64,000 nucleotides of DNA, taken from positions 1-64,000 of the forward strand of contig NZ_ANNV01000148.1 in the NCBI RefSeq assembly GCF_000346755.1, written 5' to 3'. Below are positions 52,748-62,071 of the stretch, one piece after another; the stretch's first letter is position 1, and each line of letters begins with the position of its first letter. Under the pieces are notes generated by a model, which was not told where the DNA came from, searched no databases, and saw only the letters and a program-made list of their open reading frames with translations. A program made the position numbers and the translations under genes. Source of the stretch: Pseudomonas sp. CBZ-4. GTDB lineage: Bacteria; Pseudomonadota; Gammaproteobacteria; Pseudomonadales; Pseudomonadaceae.

Positions 52748-55700
52748 TCAACAGACCCCGAGCACTCGTTCGAAATCACTGGCTTGAATTTCCCCCGAGC
52801 CGCTCAACATATCCCTCGCCAACGCCCGTCTCTTGCTCAACAACTCATCCAGCGTCGCTTCAAACGTTGGCATCGCCGCATCCCGCACTGTTGGGTAATA
52901 CACGTAAACATCCTTCTCCTGTCCAATACGATACGCACGATCAGTGGCTTGATCTTCCTTGGCCGGGTTCCAGCAGCGGGTGAAGTGGATGACGTGGTTG
53001 GCAGCCTGAACGTTGACGCCAAAGCCAACTGCAATAGTCGAGAGGATGATCACAGAGAAGCCCGGCTGATCCTGGAACTGGTCGATCAGTTTTTGTCGGC
53101 TGTTCGCGCTCTGGCTGCTGGTGCTTGTGTCGCCGTTGATCACGGTTGCGCGGAATCCGAAATACTCCTGAATGGCGTGTTGGAGTTCACGCTGGATATC
53201 ACGCAGTTCGGTAAAGAGAATGACTTTGTCACCCTTCCCTGCCTTTTTGATGGACTCAAGGGTATCGAGCAGCCAGCGCAGCTTCGGCGAGTTGTCACGC
53301 AGGCGTTTGTCCGGCTGAACACTATAGGGGTGAGCACAGATGAGTTTGAGCTTGTGCAGCAGGCCGAGCATGCCGGAGGTTTTCTGATCAAGCTGTTCTT
53401 CGATCTGTTGCTTCTGGCTATAGGCCGAAATTTCCGAGAGGTAAAGATTTCGCTGTAGGGCGTGCATCGACAATGAACGGCAACCCTTGTCTTCGATTTT
53501 CGCGGGCAGATCTTTGGCGATATCCTGTTTTGTGCGGCGCAAGGTTTGTGGCTCAATCAGCCCACGCAAGCGTTCCAGGGCAACGGTGTCTCGCTCAAGT
53601 GCAGCTTCGATGGGTCGCTGGTACTCGCGACCAAACTGGTTCAACCCGCCAAGGAAGCCTGGCTGGATGAAGTCGAACAGGCACCAAAGATCAATCAGGG
53701 AGTTTTCCACTGGCGTCCCGGTGCAAGCGACCCGGAATCGAGCCGGAACAGCCTTAATTGCCTGAGTAACCAGAGCGGCAGGGTTCTTCAGTTTCTGAGC
53801 TTCGTCGCACACGACGATCGACCATTGCTGGCGAGCGAGGGAGAACTCTTGGTCACGAAGCGTTTCATAGGTGGTCAGTACGATGCGTGCACCGCCAACC
53901 CAGCCCGGACGAAGTAGATTCTTGATACCCTTAGCCTTCAAGTCGGCAGGAATCTCATCTTTCTTGAACTTCACCGCGCTCAAAGCCGAACCGTAAAGCT
54001 TCAGGACTGGGAGTGCGTCAGCAAAGAAGAACCGGTGCAGCTCTCGCTCCCAGTTATCGAGCAATGAAACCGGCGCAACGATCAAGGTCGGCTTGTCTTG
54101 AGGATATTGCTCCAGGTACCAAACCAGAAACGTCAGCAGTTGAATGGTTTTGCCCAGGCCCATGTCATCGGCGAGCAAGCAACCTGAGACGTCTGTCGGC
54201 GAAAGCCGGAAGAGATGTTGAAGCCATGCAATGCCCTGTAACTGATGTTCTCTCAAGATGACTTCGGGTCTTAACAGGCTCGGCAGCTCAGGCTGGGCAT
54301 CGAGGGCTGCTCGTAGGGCTTCCTGACGTACTTGAACGTACGTTGGCTCGTCGATGTTATGACCAATTTGGAGTACCGCTCGACCTACTTTTTCTTCAAG
54401 ACTCGAAATCTTGGTCTCGGGTGTGGATATCTTTTTGGACCAGGCATCAAACAGCTGCTCTGCCGCCGCGATGGAAAGCGGCGTGTCGGAGAGTGGCATC
54501 AGCACCGTATCATCACCTGCCGCGCGAGCCTCGTCCAGCCGTTGCTCGAACTCATCAAACTGAGCCCGATCCGACGGATCCCAGCGCCCGAGGATTTCGG
54601 CGTCGATGCCCAAATCCGCGAGGTCTTTAGGCAACCAGTTTTCTGTCGCCTCCTTGACCAGGAAAGGTGACGTGATGCGCTCTGCTTCGCCGATGCCAGT
54701 GACACGATCGCCATACAGCGACAAATCCAACACTGCATCAAACTCCGCGCCAGCCGCTTCGTTCTGCCAGCGTCTAAGCAACTCACTAATGCCTGCCAAT
54801 TGGCGCAAATCGAAGTCGCTTAATTCAAGCTCGTAACCCTGCCAGAAGCCCGCCGGCATGCCTGCAGCCAGCTTCAACTGAAGCTCATGCACGAAGGGAG
54901 CAAACTCATGGGCTTCGTTGAACGGCAGTTCTATCGATGCTTGCGGTGTTGGTGAAATGGGCTCAAGGGTCAGGTTAATGCGCTGAATGCGTAGACCGGT
55001 ATCGTTTAGCTCGGGCTCAAGATGAAAACGGTGGAAGAAGATACCAGCGTCCGCCAAGTCGCTCTCGTAGGTGTCAGCGTCCAACACCTGACTGGCACTA
55101 TCACCCAAAGCGCTATAGGGATTGCGAATGAATGAAAGCGCATCGTCGCCCGCCACCCGACGTCCGTGCAGTGAACGCACATAATCTAGTACCGATTTTA
55201 CTTCCGGCTCGATCAGCACATGGGTCAGAGATCCGTCAGCCCCGATGACCCGGTAACGATCCTGCACTAGTTTGTGGGCATCGAAATTTTCCAACCAATT
55301 TTCAGGCTGCCCGTCGAATGTAGGTTCCAGCTCGATGACAGGCGTATTGCCTACGCTCGATTTACGTGGATGGAGACGAAGGTTTTCGGGCCTGACCACA
55401 ACGGTTTTGTCGAGAAAACCGTCCATGCCTGCGCCAGCCTTGCGGGCCAGCTTGCGGACGCTGGCCCAGCCGATCTGGTTGGTAAGTTCGCCAGGGCTTT
55501 CTTGTTGCGATAAATGGAGTTGCCGAACAGCACTCACCAATTGGTAAGTTGCCTCAGGCAGCAGCTCGATTTTATCGCCATGCGTGAGGACAGCGCCCGT
55601 ACGTTTGGTTTGCACTGTCGCCGCGGATTCGCTATCGCGCCAAGCACCTATCGATACCTTGAAATCGTTCGAAGCAAGACTGCCTTGGCTAGTAAGCTGC

Positions 55701-55996
55701 GGCGTCAAATTCGACTGCTTTGGCAATCCGAGTAACGGTACGCTGCTGACGTGCCCTTCCTCATTCAAAAGTCGATAAAGCTCGTCCCACGGCAGTAGCC
55801 AGCGATCGCTGAGTTGGGATACGAACTCTTCCTCTTCGAGCTGATCGAGGTAACTTGCCAGTGACCAAAACTCAGTACTGCCGGCAAGGCTCAGCGGGAA
55901 GCACAATCCCTGCTCCTCTATCGAGTACATTGGCAAATTATTGAACTCACCGGACTTCGGCAGCGGGCCTTTTCCAGATAGAAAACGCTTGAGCAT
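52748..55996 (-). CDS. zorD: Zorya type I component ZorD, SNF2-family helicase/nuclease
   Basis: A 1082-residue protein. The N-terminal half (about 1-540) is the type I ZorD-specific region; the C-terminal half is a Swi2/Snf2 ATPase with LLADDMGLGKTIQ near 613, VVCDEAQKLKN near 732, and motif VI DRAYRIGQEKDVYVYYP near 1020. In the studied E. coli type I system ZorD has ATPase/nuclease activity that destroys invading DNA once the ZorAB motor detects the phage. It is the last gene of zorABCD; its ATG overlaps the zorC stop as TAATG. Length and order fit the family well. Confidence 0.93.
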   Translation of the reverse strand: MLKRFLSGKGPLPKSGEFNNLPMYSIEEQGLCFPLSLAGSTEFWSLASYLDQLEEEEFVSQLSDRWLLPWDELYRLLNEEGHVSSVPLLGLPKQSNLTPQLTSQGSLASNDFKVSIGAWRDSESAATVQTKRTGAVLTHGDKIELLPEATYQLVSAVRQLHLSQQESPGELTNQIGWASVRKLARKAGAGMDGFLDKTVVVRPENLRLHPRKSSVGNTPVIELEPTFDGQPENWLENFDAHKLVQDRYRVIGADGSLTHVLIEPEVKSVLDYVRSLHGRRVAGDDALSFIRNPYSALGDSASQVLDADTYESDLADAGIFFHRFHLEPELNDTGLRIQRINLTLEPISPTPQASIELPFNEAHEFAPFVHELQLKLAAGMPAGFWQGYELELSDFDLRQLAGISELLRRWQNEAAGAEFDAVLDLSLYGDRVTGIGEAERITSPFLVKEATENWLPKDLADLGIDAEILGRWDPSDRAQFDEFEQRLDEARAAGDDTVLMPLSDTPLSIAAAEQLFDAWSKKISTPETKISSLEEKVGRAVLQIGHNIDEPTYVQVRQEALRAALDAQPELPSLLRPEVILREHQLQGIAWLQHLFRLSPTDVSGCLLADDMGLGKTIQLLTFLVWYLEQYPQDKPTLIVAPVSLLDNWERELHRFFFADALPVLKLYGSALSAVKFKKDEIPADLKAKGIKNLLRPGWVGGARIVLTTYETLRDQEFSLARQQWSIVVCDEAQKLKNPAALVTQAIKAVPARFRVACTGTPVENSLIDLWCLFDFIQPGFLGGLNQFGREYQRPIEAALERDTVALERLRGLIEPQTLRRTKQDIAKDLPAKIEDKGCRSLSMHALQRNLYLSEISAYSQKQQIEEQLDQKTSGMLGLLHKLKLICAHPYSVQPDKRLRDNSPKLRWLLDTLESIKKAGKGDKVILFTELRDIQRELQHAIQEYFGFRATVINGDTSTSSQSANSRQKLIDQFQDQPGFSVIILSTIAVGFGVNVQAANHVIHFTRCWNPAKEDQATDRAYRIGQEKDVYVYYPTVRDAAMPTFEATLDELLSKRRALARDMLSGSGEIQASDFERVLGVC

Positions 55997-57645
55997 TACT
56001 GCCTCCAGAATTTCAGTGGCTGATTGTTGACGGGCTTGAAGCCGAGGCGCTGCAGAGAAGCCATGGCCGCTGGCTCATGACTTTCAAGTTGCACTTGTAA
56101 GGCTCCGCCTTTGGCGCGGGAGTCATACACCCTATGAGAAATCCCCTTCAACGCTTCCGCCAACTGCGCTTCGAAAGCAATAGTTTTGGGTGGCGACCTG
56201 AATGGGTGATCACCTCGACTATCAATGTGCCCATCAGCCCGGATGCCGAGTTCTGCAAGAGTCTCGTCAAATTTAGCCAGCCATCCGCTAACATGGTTTG
56301 GCCTTGATGGCACAGCCATATGCCCCATGGGTTTTACGGCTGATTTATTTTTCTGTTTCAACTCCGAGTTAAGATCCAGATAAATCTGGTCCGGGTTGAA
56401 CGGTGCGCTGTCGGCTTTGTAGACGTAACAAGCGTTGCCTTTCTCCGAAAATTCGACGAACAGATAATTTGCAATTTGCATAATGACTGCGTTGTTGCTT
56501 GATTTACTGCCCGCCAGATAGCTCAAACGGCCATTGTTTTTTCGCCGAAAATCAACAAAGTCAGACCCGGCATCCGTTTTGGCGTCTGCACCCAACACAA
56601 TCCGCGTATAGCTCATCTGATTCGCGAAACGTAGCCAATAGAACAGGCGTGCCTGATCTACATCCCTATCGCCTTTGAGGAGATTGAAGAAGTGCTCAAG
56701 GTCTTCTTTCGCAAACCACGCGACCACCATCGCACAAACGTCTTTCTCCACGTACTGAAGCCAGCTATTTTGCCTGGAGCGAATTTGTGGGCTGCCCCAG
56801 TTATCCAAAGCACTCTGTTTGAGAAGGGACGACGGTTTTTCCCGATACGACGCTGCGTGATAACGCGTCAGGCAGGCGCTGAGGAGCGCATTCATGTATG
56901 TCGGATGCTGACGCCCGATCTCAATGAAGTCGGGGAATCTTTTCGAGAACTCGTCGTCTTCCAAATTGAAGATTCGAGACAGCAATACGTTAAATATCCG
57001 GTGCCATAACCAACTGCTGTCAGGTATCTGCGCGATTGTTTGCAGCATCGAGAGATCACCGATCTCGCCGTTGAACATCTGCTCGCCAAGCGTCTCCCCA
57101 GCCTGTTCGGAAAACAGCTGCTTATGATACTGGACGATACGGATCCATTCTTTTTCACGAGTCTGTTGCGCCTTTACACAAGCGAAACCCTTGCGGATGT
57201 CGCCTTGCAACAAGCACCAGACCGGATTCGTGTCGGGCTTATCGGACTCGTAACCGAAGTAGCTGAAACAAAGCGCCAGCCAATCGCGGCGGCTCAGCCG
57301 CCGTTTTTCTATCCGCTGACTGACCTCGATATGGACTCGACCATAAAGTTGCTCGTCTTCAAGAATGGGTCCCACACTCTCGACTTTATCGGCGAGACCG
57401 GCGAAGACCATGCGCCATTCGGAGGACGACAGAGGCAGGACATTCCTGAATTTATTGATGGCGGCTCTACGTTTTTCCTGAGGCGGTGGCAATGCTTTCT
57501 CTGCCCGTTCAAACCGGTCGTATAAATCGGCACTGGCAGCTTCCATTCGAGGAAAGCGAGCCAACGGTTCAGAACTGATCGCAATTCTACGGGCATTGAG
57601 CCTGAGCGCTATAGCTGACGACAGCTTGGCTAATGCACTTGTCAT
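55996..57645 (-). CDS. zorC: Zorya type I component ZorC (EH-signature domain)
   Basis: About 549 residues of the EH_Signature family, almost entirely helical with a C-terminal small domain (FEAQLAEALKGISHRVYDSR). ATG 57645 is chosen because it forms an ATGA overlap with the zorB stop; a codon 21 bases upstream is also open. ZorC is a DNA-binding partner of type I Zorya. Typical length is about 560, so the gene appears complete. I do not identify the individual signature Glu and His by position. Confidence 0.9.
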   Translation of the reverse strand: MTSALAKLSSAIALRLNARRIAISSEPLARFPRMEAASADLYDRFERAEKALPPPQEKRRAAINKFRNVLPLSSSEWRMVFAGLADKVESVGPILEDEQLYGRVHIEVSQRIEKRRLSRRDWLALCFSYFGYESDKPDTNPVWCLLQGDIRKGFACVKAQQTREKEWIRIVQYHKQLFSEQAGETLGEQMFNGEIGDLSMLQTIAQIPDSSWLWHRIFNVLLSRIFNLEDDEFSKRFPDFIEIGRQHPTYMNALLSACLTRYHAASYREKPSSLLKQSALDNWGSPQIRSRQNSWLQYVEKDVCAMVVAWFAKEDLEHFFNLLKGDRDVDQARLFYWLRFANQMSYTRIVLGADAKTDAGSDFVDFRRKNNGRLSYLAGSKSSNNAVIMQIANYLFVEFSEKGNACYVYKADSAPFNPDQIYLDLNSELKQKNKSAVKPMGHMAVPSRPNHVSGWLAKFDETLAELGIRADGHIDSRGDHPFRSPPKTIAFEAQLAEALKGISHRVYDSRAKGGALQVQLESHEPAAMASLQRLGFKPVNNQPLKFWRQ

Positions 57646-58385
57646 CGCGCCATCGCCAATTGGCATTTCTCGGACACGGTGCTGGCGAATACCGGAACAT
57701 CTGGTTTGAGGTTTTCCTCTTTCTCCTTCAAACCGTAGAATTGCATTCTCAATTCGACTCGGCGGCTTGCCTCGTTGGTGTCTTTTGCGTTGTTGAAAGA
57801 AACACCACCCGCCAGGAACATCGATCTGATCTGCTGTTGCCTCTCAGCGGAAAGGCCAATTTGCAGAGGACTGCGACTATCAAGCAAGCTGCACATGACC
57901 CACTCGGATCGCTGCAATGATAGGTGCAGGTTGTACAAGTATGAGCCAACGGTATCGGTAAACCCCTCAATAACGACCTGTTTGAACCACTTGCGACCCT
58001 CTTCGCTATCTGCCGCATCAAGGATGAGCGGCACTACGCCCTGAAGGGCACTTTGACCCTCGTCGCTCAGTGAGTACTGGTTGTGCCCAAAACGTCCCGC
58101 CTCACCGAAACTGATGCGGTTGTCCTTGCAGTCGACAACGATGGTTGCATTCGAGCCCTTAGCCTTGAGCTGCAAATGCTCGCAAAGCTGGCTAATGTCG
58201 CGACTGCGCTGTTTCTCGCCTTGCTCCGCCTGATTGATTCTCTGGGTGACCGAACTCAGGGCCGCGACCATCACTACGAGAAACAGGATCATCATGGCCG
58301 TCATCAGGTCGGCAAAAGAAATCCAGAACGGTTTCTCCGCTTCATCCTTGGCTCGGGCCACCGAAGGCATTTGCTTACCAAACAT
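57642..58385 (-). CDS. zorB: Zorya component ZorB, MotB/OmpA-like stator protein
   Basis: A 247-residue inner-membrane protein: short cytoplasmic tail, one helix (FADLMTAMMILFLVVMVAAL, about 24-46) with Asp26 at the position used for proton conduction in E. coli ZorB, then a periplasmic OmpA-like peptidoglycan-binding domain (VVIEGFTDTVGSYLYNLHLS at 137-156). It dimerises inside a ZorA pentamer as a proton-driven motor anchored to the cell wall. It starts 13 bases after zorA. Confidence 0.94.
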   Translation of the reverse strand: MFGKQMPSVARAKDEAEKPFWISFADLMTAMMILFLVVMVAALSSVTQRINQAEQGEKQRSRDISQLCEHLQLKAKGSNATIVVDCKDNRISFGEAGRFGHNQYSLSDEGQSALQGVVPLILDAADSEEGRKWFKQVVIEGFTDTVGSYLYNLHLSLQRSEWVMCSLLDSRSPLQIGLSAERQQQIRSMFLAGGVSFNNAKDTNEASRRVELRMQFYGLKEKEENLKPDVPVFASTVSEKCQLAMAR

Positions 58386-58398
58386 ATGTCAGCCTCCG

Positions 58399-60591
58399 TT
58401 ACTGCCTAATTCGTTCCATGATGTCGCCGAAGTCTTCAATGCTTTCCTTCACACCGTCGACGCCGCCAGCCAGACTTTTAACAGCTTTATCCAGCTCCGT
58501 ATCCAGACTACCCAACGTCTGCCGGAGTACCCTGTCCATGCCGTCACCAAACTCTTTGAAACCATCACCCAAAACACCACTGATGTTTTCCAGGTACTCA
58601 TGAACCTCGCGATTGAGCGACTGCATGCGTTCCGATTGTTGCTTCAGATCCTGGAGGTATTGAGCACGTCCGCTGGCCTCAACTTGCGCGCTAGCCACCA
58701 CACCTTCGATGACGGTTAGTGTTTTGCTCAACGATTCACGGTTGTTGCGATAGTCCGCGACGACGCTGTTCAACTCTCGTGAGGCCTGAGCAAGCTCGGT
58801 ACCAGCCCCTTGAACAGTGCCCAACAAACTAGCCGTCGATTCACTGGCCTTCGATACACTCAGTCCAGCATTTTCAAAGCGCTCAGCTGCGGCTCTCATT
58901 TTGTCTGCACCTAGTTGCATGCTTTGCAGATGCTGTTCGGTTTGCGCGCTTAATGCCTTGACGTTGTCTTGAGAGGCTTTATTTTGTTCAGCGACAGACT
59001 GCAGCAGCGTTTTGACCTGCTCGTCCAACCCACCCACCAACTCGCGAGTGCCGTGATGAAGCTCAGCTTGTGCAACGCGAGTGGACTGATCCATTTGCTC
59101 GCGCCCACTTTCCAGTTTTTTGAAAACAGTAGATAACTGCTCGCCGAGCACTTCTACAGAGCCTGCAATCTTGGCCATGGTTTCTTGCTGACCTTGGCCC
59201 ATGTTTTTTTGGATTGACTCGACAAACAACTGAAGACTCTCGGCCATCGCCAGCTGGCGCGCCTCGCTGTCGGCGAACATTTTTTCCAACTGCTGTGCCA
59301 TACGAGCGCCAGCGTCTTCGCCCTCACTGCCGATGCGGGCGATGGACGACTGCAGATTTGTCAGCATCTCGTTCATACCAGCCTGCATGGCACTTTGGCC
59401 GGTCTGCATGTCGGTAAGCAGCTGTGCAATCATTGCTGAGCTGCTCTGATTCGAGTTTTCGCTAGCCGAGCGCATGTCTTGAATGAGGCTGGAGAATCCT
59501 TGCTGCATTGAATGCATGGCAGCGACGGACTGGCCCATCATTTCGTTCAGGCCGTTGAATTGCTGGCCGAAGGTGCCTTCCAGCTTGTTCATGAAAGCAA
59601 CCAGAACATCCTGAAGCAGGTTCTGCACTTGGCCGGATTGATCGCCGCTCGCAGCCTGTACCGCCCCAGCAATCGCCTCCAATGGCGACTTCAAGCTGTT
59701 TTCAATGGCACTGCTGACCTGATCCGCTAACATCTGCCCGGAGTCACGATAGGTCGTAGATAACGTGTCTGCCAACTTGAGGCTTTCGCGGACCTGCGTA
59801 TCGACCAGATTTTGCAGCATTTCCCGAAGATCCGTAACCAGACTGTCTTTCAGCTGGCGAGTCTGGACCGAATTTTCAGCACTGGACCTTACGAGCGCAG
59901 CAAGATATTCCTCACCAACTCCACTGTCGAATAGGCTATCGATCGCCTCATTCAGCGATTCAAGGTGCTTGTAACAGCGCCCCAATCGCCACTTTTCCGA
60001 GACAGTGACGATGATCGACGCCATGATGGAAAGGAATGAGCCGATAAAGGCAAAGAGTACGTCCTTCAGGAGTTTGTCGACGCTTGAGTTAACCAGCTCC
60101 GGAGTGCTTGGATCAAAGTGTTGCAACCCTAGCATCAGGCCAAAGAAGGTTCCCACAATGCCGACACCCGTCAGGATGCCCGGCAGGTGCTTGAAGAACT
60201 CAGTAGCCAGCGGTGTATCGACAATACTCTGACCGGTAAAAAAATTTGCCGCGACAGTGGTCGCACGGGAGCGCACCAGGCGCTCCTCGCCTTCGTGATA
60301 TTCGAACTGATTGTGAAGGGTCTCTGAATACTCTTTCCAAAGATGCTTAAGTTTTGTCGCATTGAATACTTTCGACAGCTCTGCTTGAAGCTGATCAGGC
60401 GACTTTGCCTTGATAGTAGTAATGCTACTCGTAAGCGACTTGAGCCTTCTGCTCAATACGAACGATGGGATGAAATATCTTCCGATGTACCAAAGACACA
60501 AGACCGCCACGGCCACCATGACTACACGCGGAGCTATTAGCTGAGCAGTGCTGGCGTCGCCCCACAATTTCAATAATGTCGAAAAGTCCAC
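58399..60591 (-). CDS. zorA: Zorya type I component ZorA, MotA/ExbB-like motor with long tail
   Basis: A 730-residue protein, essentially the size of E. coli type I ZorA. Transmembrane helices are near 22-44, 136-157 (GVGIVGTFFGLMLGL) and 177-197 (LFAFIGSFLSIMASIIVTVS), the MotA_ExbB fold. Residues about 230-730 form the long alpha-helical tail (repeating Gln/Ser/Ala-rich heptads) that passes the signal from the membrane motor into the cytoplasm. Start is GTG at 60591, with AAGG five bases upstream. First gene of the operon. Confidence 0.94.
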   Translation of the reverse strand: MDFSTLLKLWGDASTAQLIAPRVVMVAVAVLCLWYIGRYFIPSFVLSRRLKSLTSSITTIKAKSPDQLQAELSKVFNATKLKHLWKEYSETLHNQFEYHEGEERLVRSRATTVAANFFTGQSIVDTPLATEFFKHLPGILTGVGIVGTFFGLMLGLQHFDPSTPELVNSSVDKLLKDVLFAFIGSFLSIMASIIVTVSEKWRLGRCYKHLESLNEAIDSLFDSGVGEEYLAALVRSSAENSVQTRQLKDSLVTDLREMLQNLVDTQVRESLKLADTLSTTYRDSGQMLADQVSSAIENSLKSPLEAIAGAVQAASGDQSGQVQNLLQDVLVAFMNKLEGTFGQQFNGLNEMMGQSVAAMHSMQQGFSSLIQDMRSASENSNQSSSAMIAQLLTDMQTGQSAMQAGMNEMLTNLQSSIARIGSEGEDAGARMAQQLEKMFADSEARQLAMAESLQLFVESIQKNMGQGQQETMAKIAGSVEVLGEQLSTVFKKLESGREQMDQSTRVAQAELHHGTRELVGGLDEQVKTLLQSVAEQNKASQDNVKALSAQTEQHLQSMQLGADKMRAAAERFENAGLSVSKASESTASLLGTVQGAGTELAQASRELNSVVADYRNNRESLSKTLTVIEGVVASAQVEASGRAQYLQDLKQQSERMQSLNREVHEYLENISGVLGDGFKEFGDGMDRVLRQTLGSLDTELDKAVKSLAGGVDGVKESIEDFGDIMERIRQ

Positions 60592-61162
60592 ACTTTGGCC
60601 TTAAAATTTATCTTTTACGCGCTAACAAGCGCTTACGCAGGAAGAAACGCGTGACTTGACGGCACGCTTGTTCCAACGATATTTTTTTGGATGTCTGGAT
60701 GCCTGACCCTTCAGCAGAATGCTAAGGATATGCAGCGAAGAGATGGGCGCTTAGAGAAGAAACGTCATCCTGGCGAGGCAAATATCTATCCATGTCCTTT
60801 TGCCAGCACGATACGCTTCATTCCTCCATACGGTAAAGCCATATGCGAACGTCAGCCGACCAAGCGTGTCGCCTATAAGCACATGAAAACGAAATCCAAC
60901 TCTAAGGGTCCCCGTGCCCGAGCGCGAATCACGCGACCACCCGAAGTCGAACTCACACCCCATTCAACATCTATCGAACACTTCTGTCTGCGCACTCAGC
61001 CCTATTAAGTCCAAGCGAGAGTCTTGTTCGCGACTTTCAGAGCAACGATTAACTGTTCGAGAACGGACAGCTCTGCGTAAACGTGCGTTCGGCCTGAAGG
61101 TCTGACTGGACGCATTGACGTGCTGCTTGTGCCTTCCGGGACAAACTCTGGCCTTTGTATCA
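60592..61162. other. No gene assigned; zorA promoter and island end
   Basis: Only short unsupported frames are seen. One minus-strand frame of 70 codons (60751-60963) has somewhat protein-like composition but no ribosome site or known similarity. The 100 bases beside zorA should contain the Zorya promoter. Confidence 0.5.
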
Positions 61163-61260
61163 GCTGAGGATTCCACCTAGAGCCAGTGGTTTTGTAGGGG
61201 TAAAAACGATGACAAATAAAAAGGGGTCGCGAGATAAAATCTCGCAACCCCTTGAAAAAT
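61163..61260. repeat. Right copy of island-end repeat, beside the intact tRNA
   Basis: From AGGATTCCACC on, this aligns with 30228-30320, including the arm-like word GTTTTGTAGGGGTAAAA (61189-61205) and the hairpin. The right copy is next to the intact tRNA, and the left next to the tRNA fragment. Confidence 0.65.
61221..61253 (-). terminator. Rho-independent terminator of tRNA-Pro
   Basis: AAGGGGT-C-GCGAGAT, loop AAA, ATCTCGC-A-ACCCCTT; on the minus strand it is followed by TTTTTATTTG. It lies eight bases downstream of the tRNA 3' end. A slightly weakened copy (one stem mismatch) is at 30282-30314. Confidence 0.85.
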
Positions 61261-61261
61261 A

Positions 61262-61338
61262 TGGTCGGGACGGAGTGATTCGAACACTCGACCCCTAGCA
61301 CCCCATGCTAGTGCGCTACCGGACTGCGCTACGCCCCG
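61262..61338 (-). tRNA. tRNA-Pro (anticodon GGG)
   Basis: 77 bases with CCA encoded. Acceptor stem CGGGGCG pairs with CGTCCCG (one G-U), the anticodon stem CTAGC/GCTAG encloses loop ATGGGGT with anticodon GGG, and the T arm GAGTGTTCGAATCACTC is perfect. It is the integration site of the island: its 3' 45 bases are duplicated at 30323-30367. Confidence 0.96.
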
Positions 61339-61428
61339 ACTAGGCGTGTTACTGGGTTTGCTTCATAACGAAGCGACCCGAAATATACCGCAAGCTTTTG
61401 AAATGTGGAAGTATTTTAAAAGCTTGAA

Positions 61429-61785
61429 TCACTTCTTCAAAACCACCAGCACATCTTCAAGCTCAGCGATCATCTGGCGGATCATTTGCTTGTATTGGGT
61501 GGTGTCGTCTTTGGCTTCATCACCGGACATACGCTGGCGCGCACCGCTGATGGTGAACCCCTGGTCATACAGCAACGCGCGGATCTGTCGGATCATCAGC
61601 ACGTCCTGGCGCTGATAATACCGACGGTTCCCGGTGCGTTTGACGGGGTTGAGTTGAGGAAACTCCTGCTCCCAATAGCGCAGCACGTGCGGTTTTACCG
61701 CACAGAGCTCGCTGACTTCACCAATGGTGAAGTAGCGTTTGCCTGGGATGACGGGTAGCTCGTCGTTATGACTTGGTTCCAGCAT
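61429..61785 (-). CDS. MerR-family transcriptional regulator
   Basis: A 118-residue MerR protein (MLEPSHNDELPVIPGKRYF; HTH YFTIGEVSELCAVKPHVLRY; GNRRYYQRQDVLMIRQI; C-terminal coiled coil ELEDVLVVLKK). It is the conserved gene between ihfA and tRNA-Pro in Pseudomonas. ATG 61785 is preferred to a codon nine bases earlier. It overlaps the end of ihfA by 20 bases. No cysteine metal-binding loop is present; its ligand is unknown. Confidence 0.93.
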   Translation of the reverse strand: MLEPSHNDELPVIPGKRYFTIGEVSELCAVKPHVLRYWEQEFPQLNPVKRTGNRRYYQRQDVLMIRQIRALLYDQGFTISGARQRMSGDEAKDDTTQYKQMIRQMIAELEDVLVVLKK

Positions 61786-62068
61786 AAGCCTCAACTCGGG
61801 CCTTCAACTTCTGCCCTGGACGAAAGGTGACCACACGGCGAGCCGTGATCGGGATTTCTTCTCCCGTTTTTGGATTGCGGCCAGGCCGCTGGCGTTTGTC
61901 CCGCAGGTCAAAATTGCCGAAACCGGACAATTTGACCTGCTCGTTGTCTTCCAGAGCGTGTCTGATTTCTTCAAAAAACAGCTCGACCAATTCCTTGGCC
62001 TCGCGCTTGTTCAGACCCAGCTCTTCGTACAGACGTTCCGCCATCTCAGCTTTCGTCAAAGCCCCCAT
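61766..62068 (-). CDS. ihfA: Integration host factor subunit alpha
   Basis: A 100-residue DNA-bending protein of the HU/IHF family with the signature GFGNFDLRDKRQRPGRNPKT and C-terminal FRPGQKLKARVE. It pairs with IhfB and bends DNA at specific sites, serving recombination, replication and sigma-54 promoters; many integrases depend on it. It sits 3 bases after pheT in the usual pheST-ihfA arrangement. Confidence 0.97.
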   Translation of the reverse strand: MGALTKAEMAERLYEELGLNKREAKELVELFFEEIRHALEDNEQVKLSGFGNFDLRDKRQRPGRNPKTGEEIPITARRVVTFRPGQKLKARVEAYAGTKS

Positions 62069-62071
62069 ACG

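Noticed and set aside
52784..53458. 224-codon plus-strand frame within zorD
   Set aside because: Antisense to the helicase C-terminus with all SNF2 motifs present on the other strand.
60751..60963. 70-codon minus-strand frame upstream of zorA as a small Zorya accessory gene
   Set aside because: It lacks a ribosome site and known similarity; type I Zorya does not need a fifth gene there.
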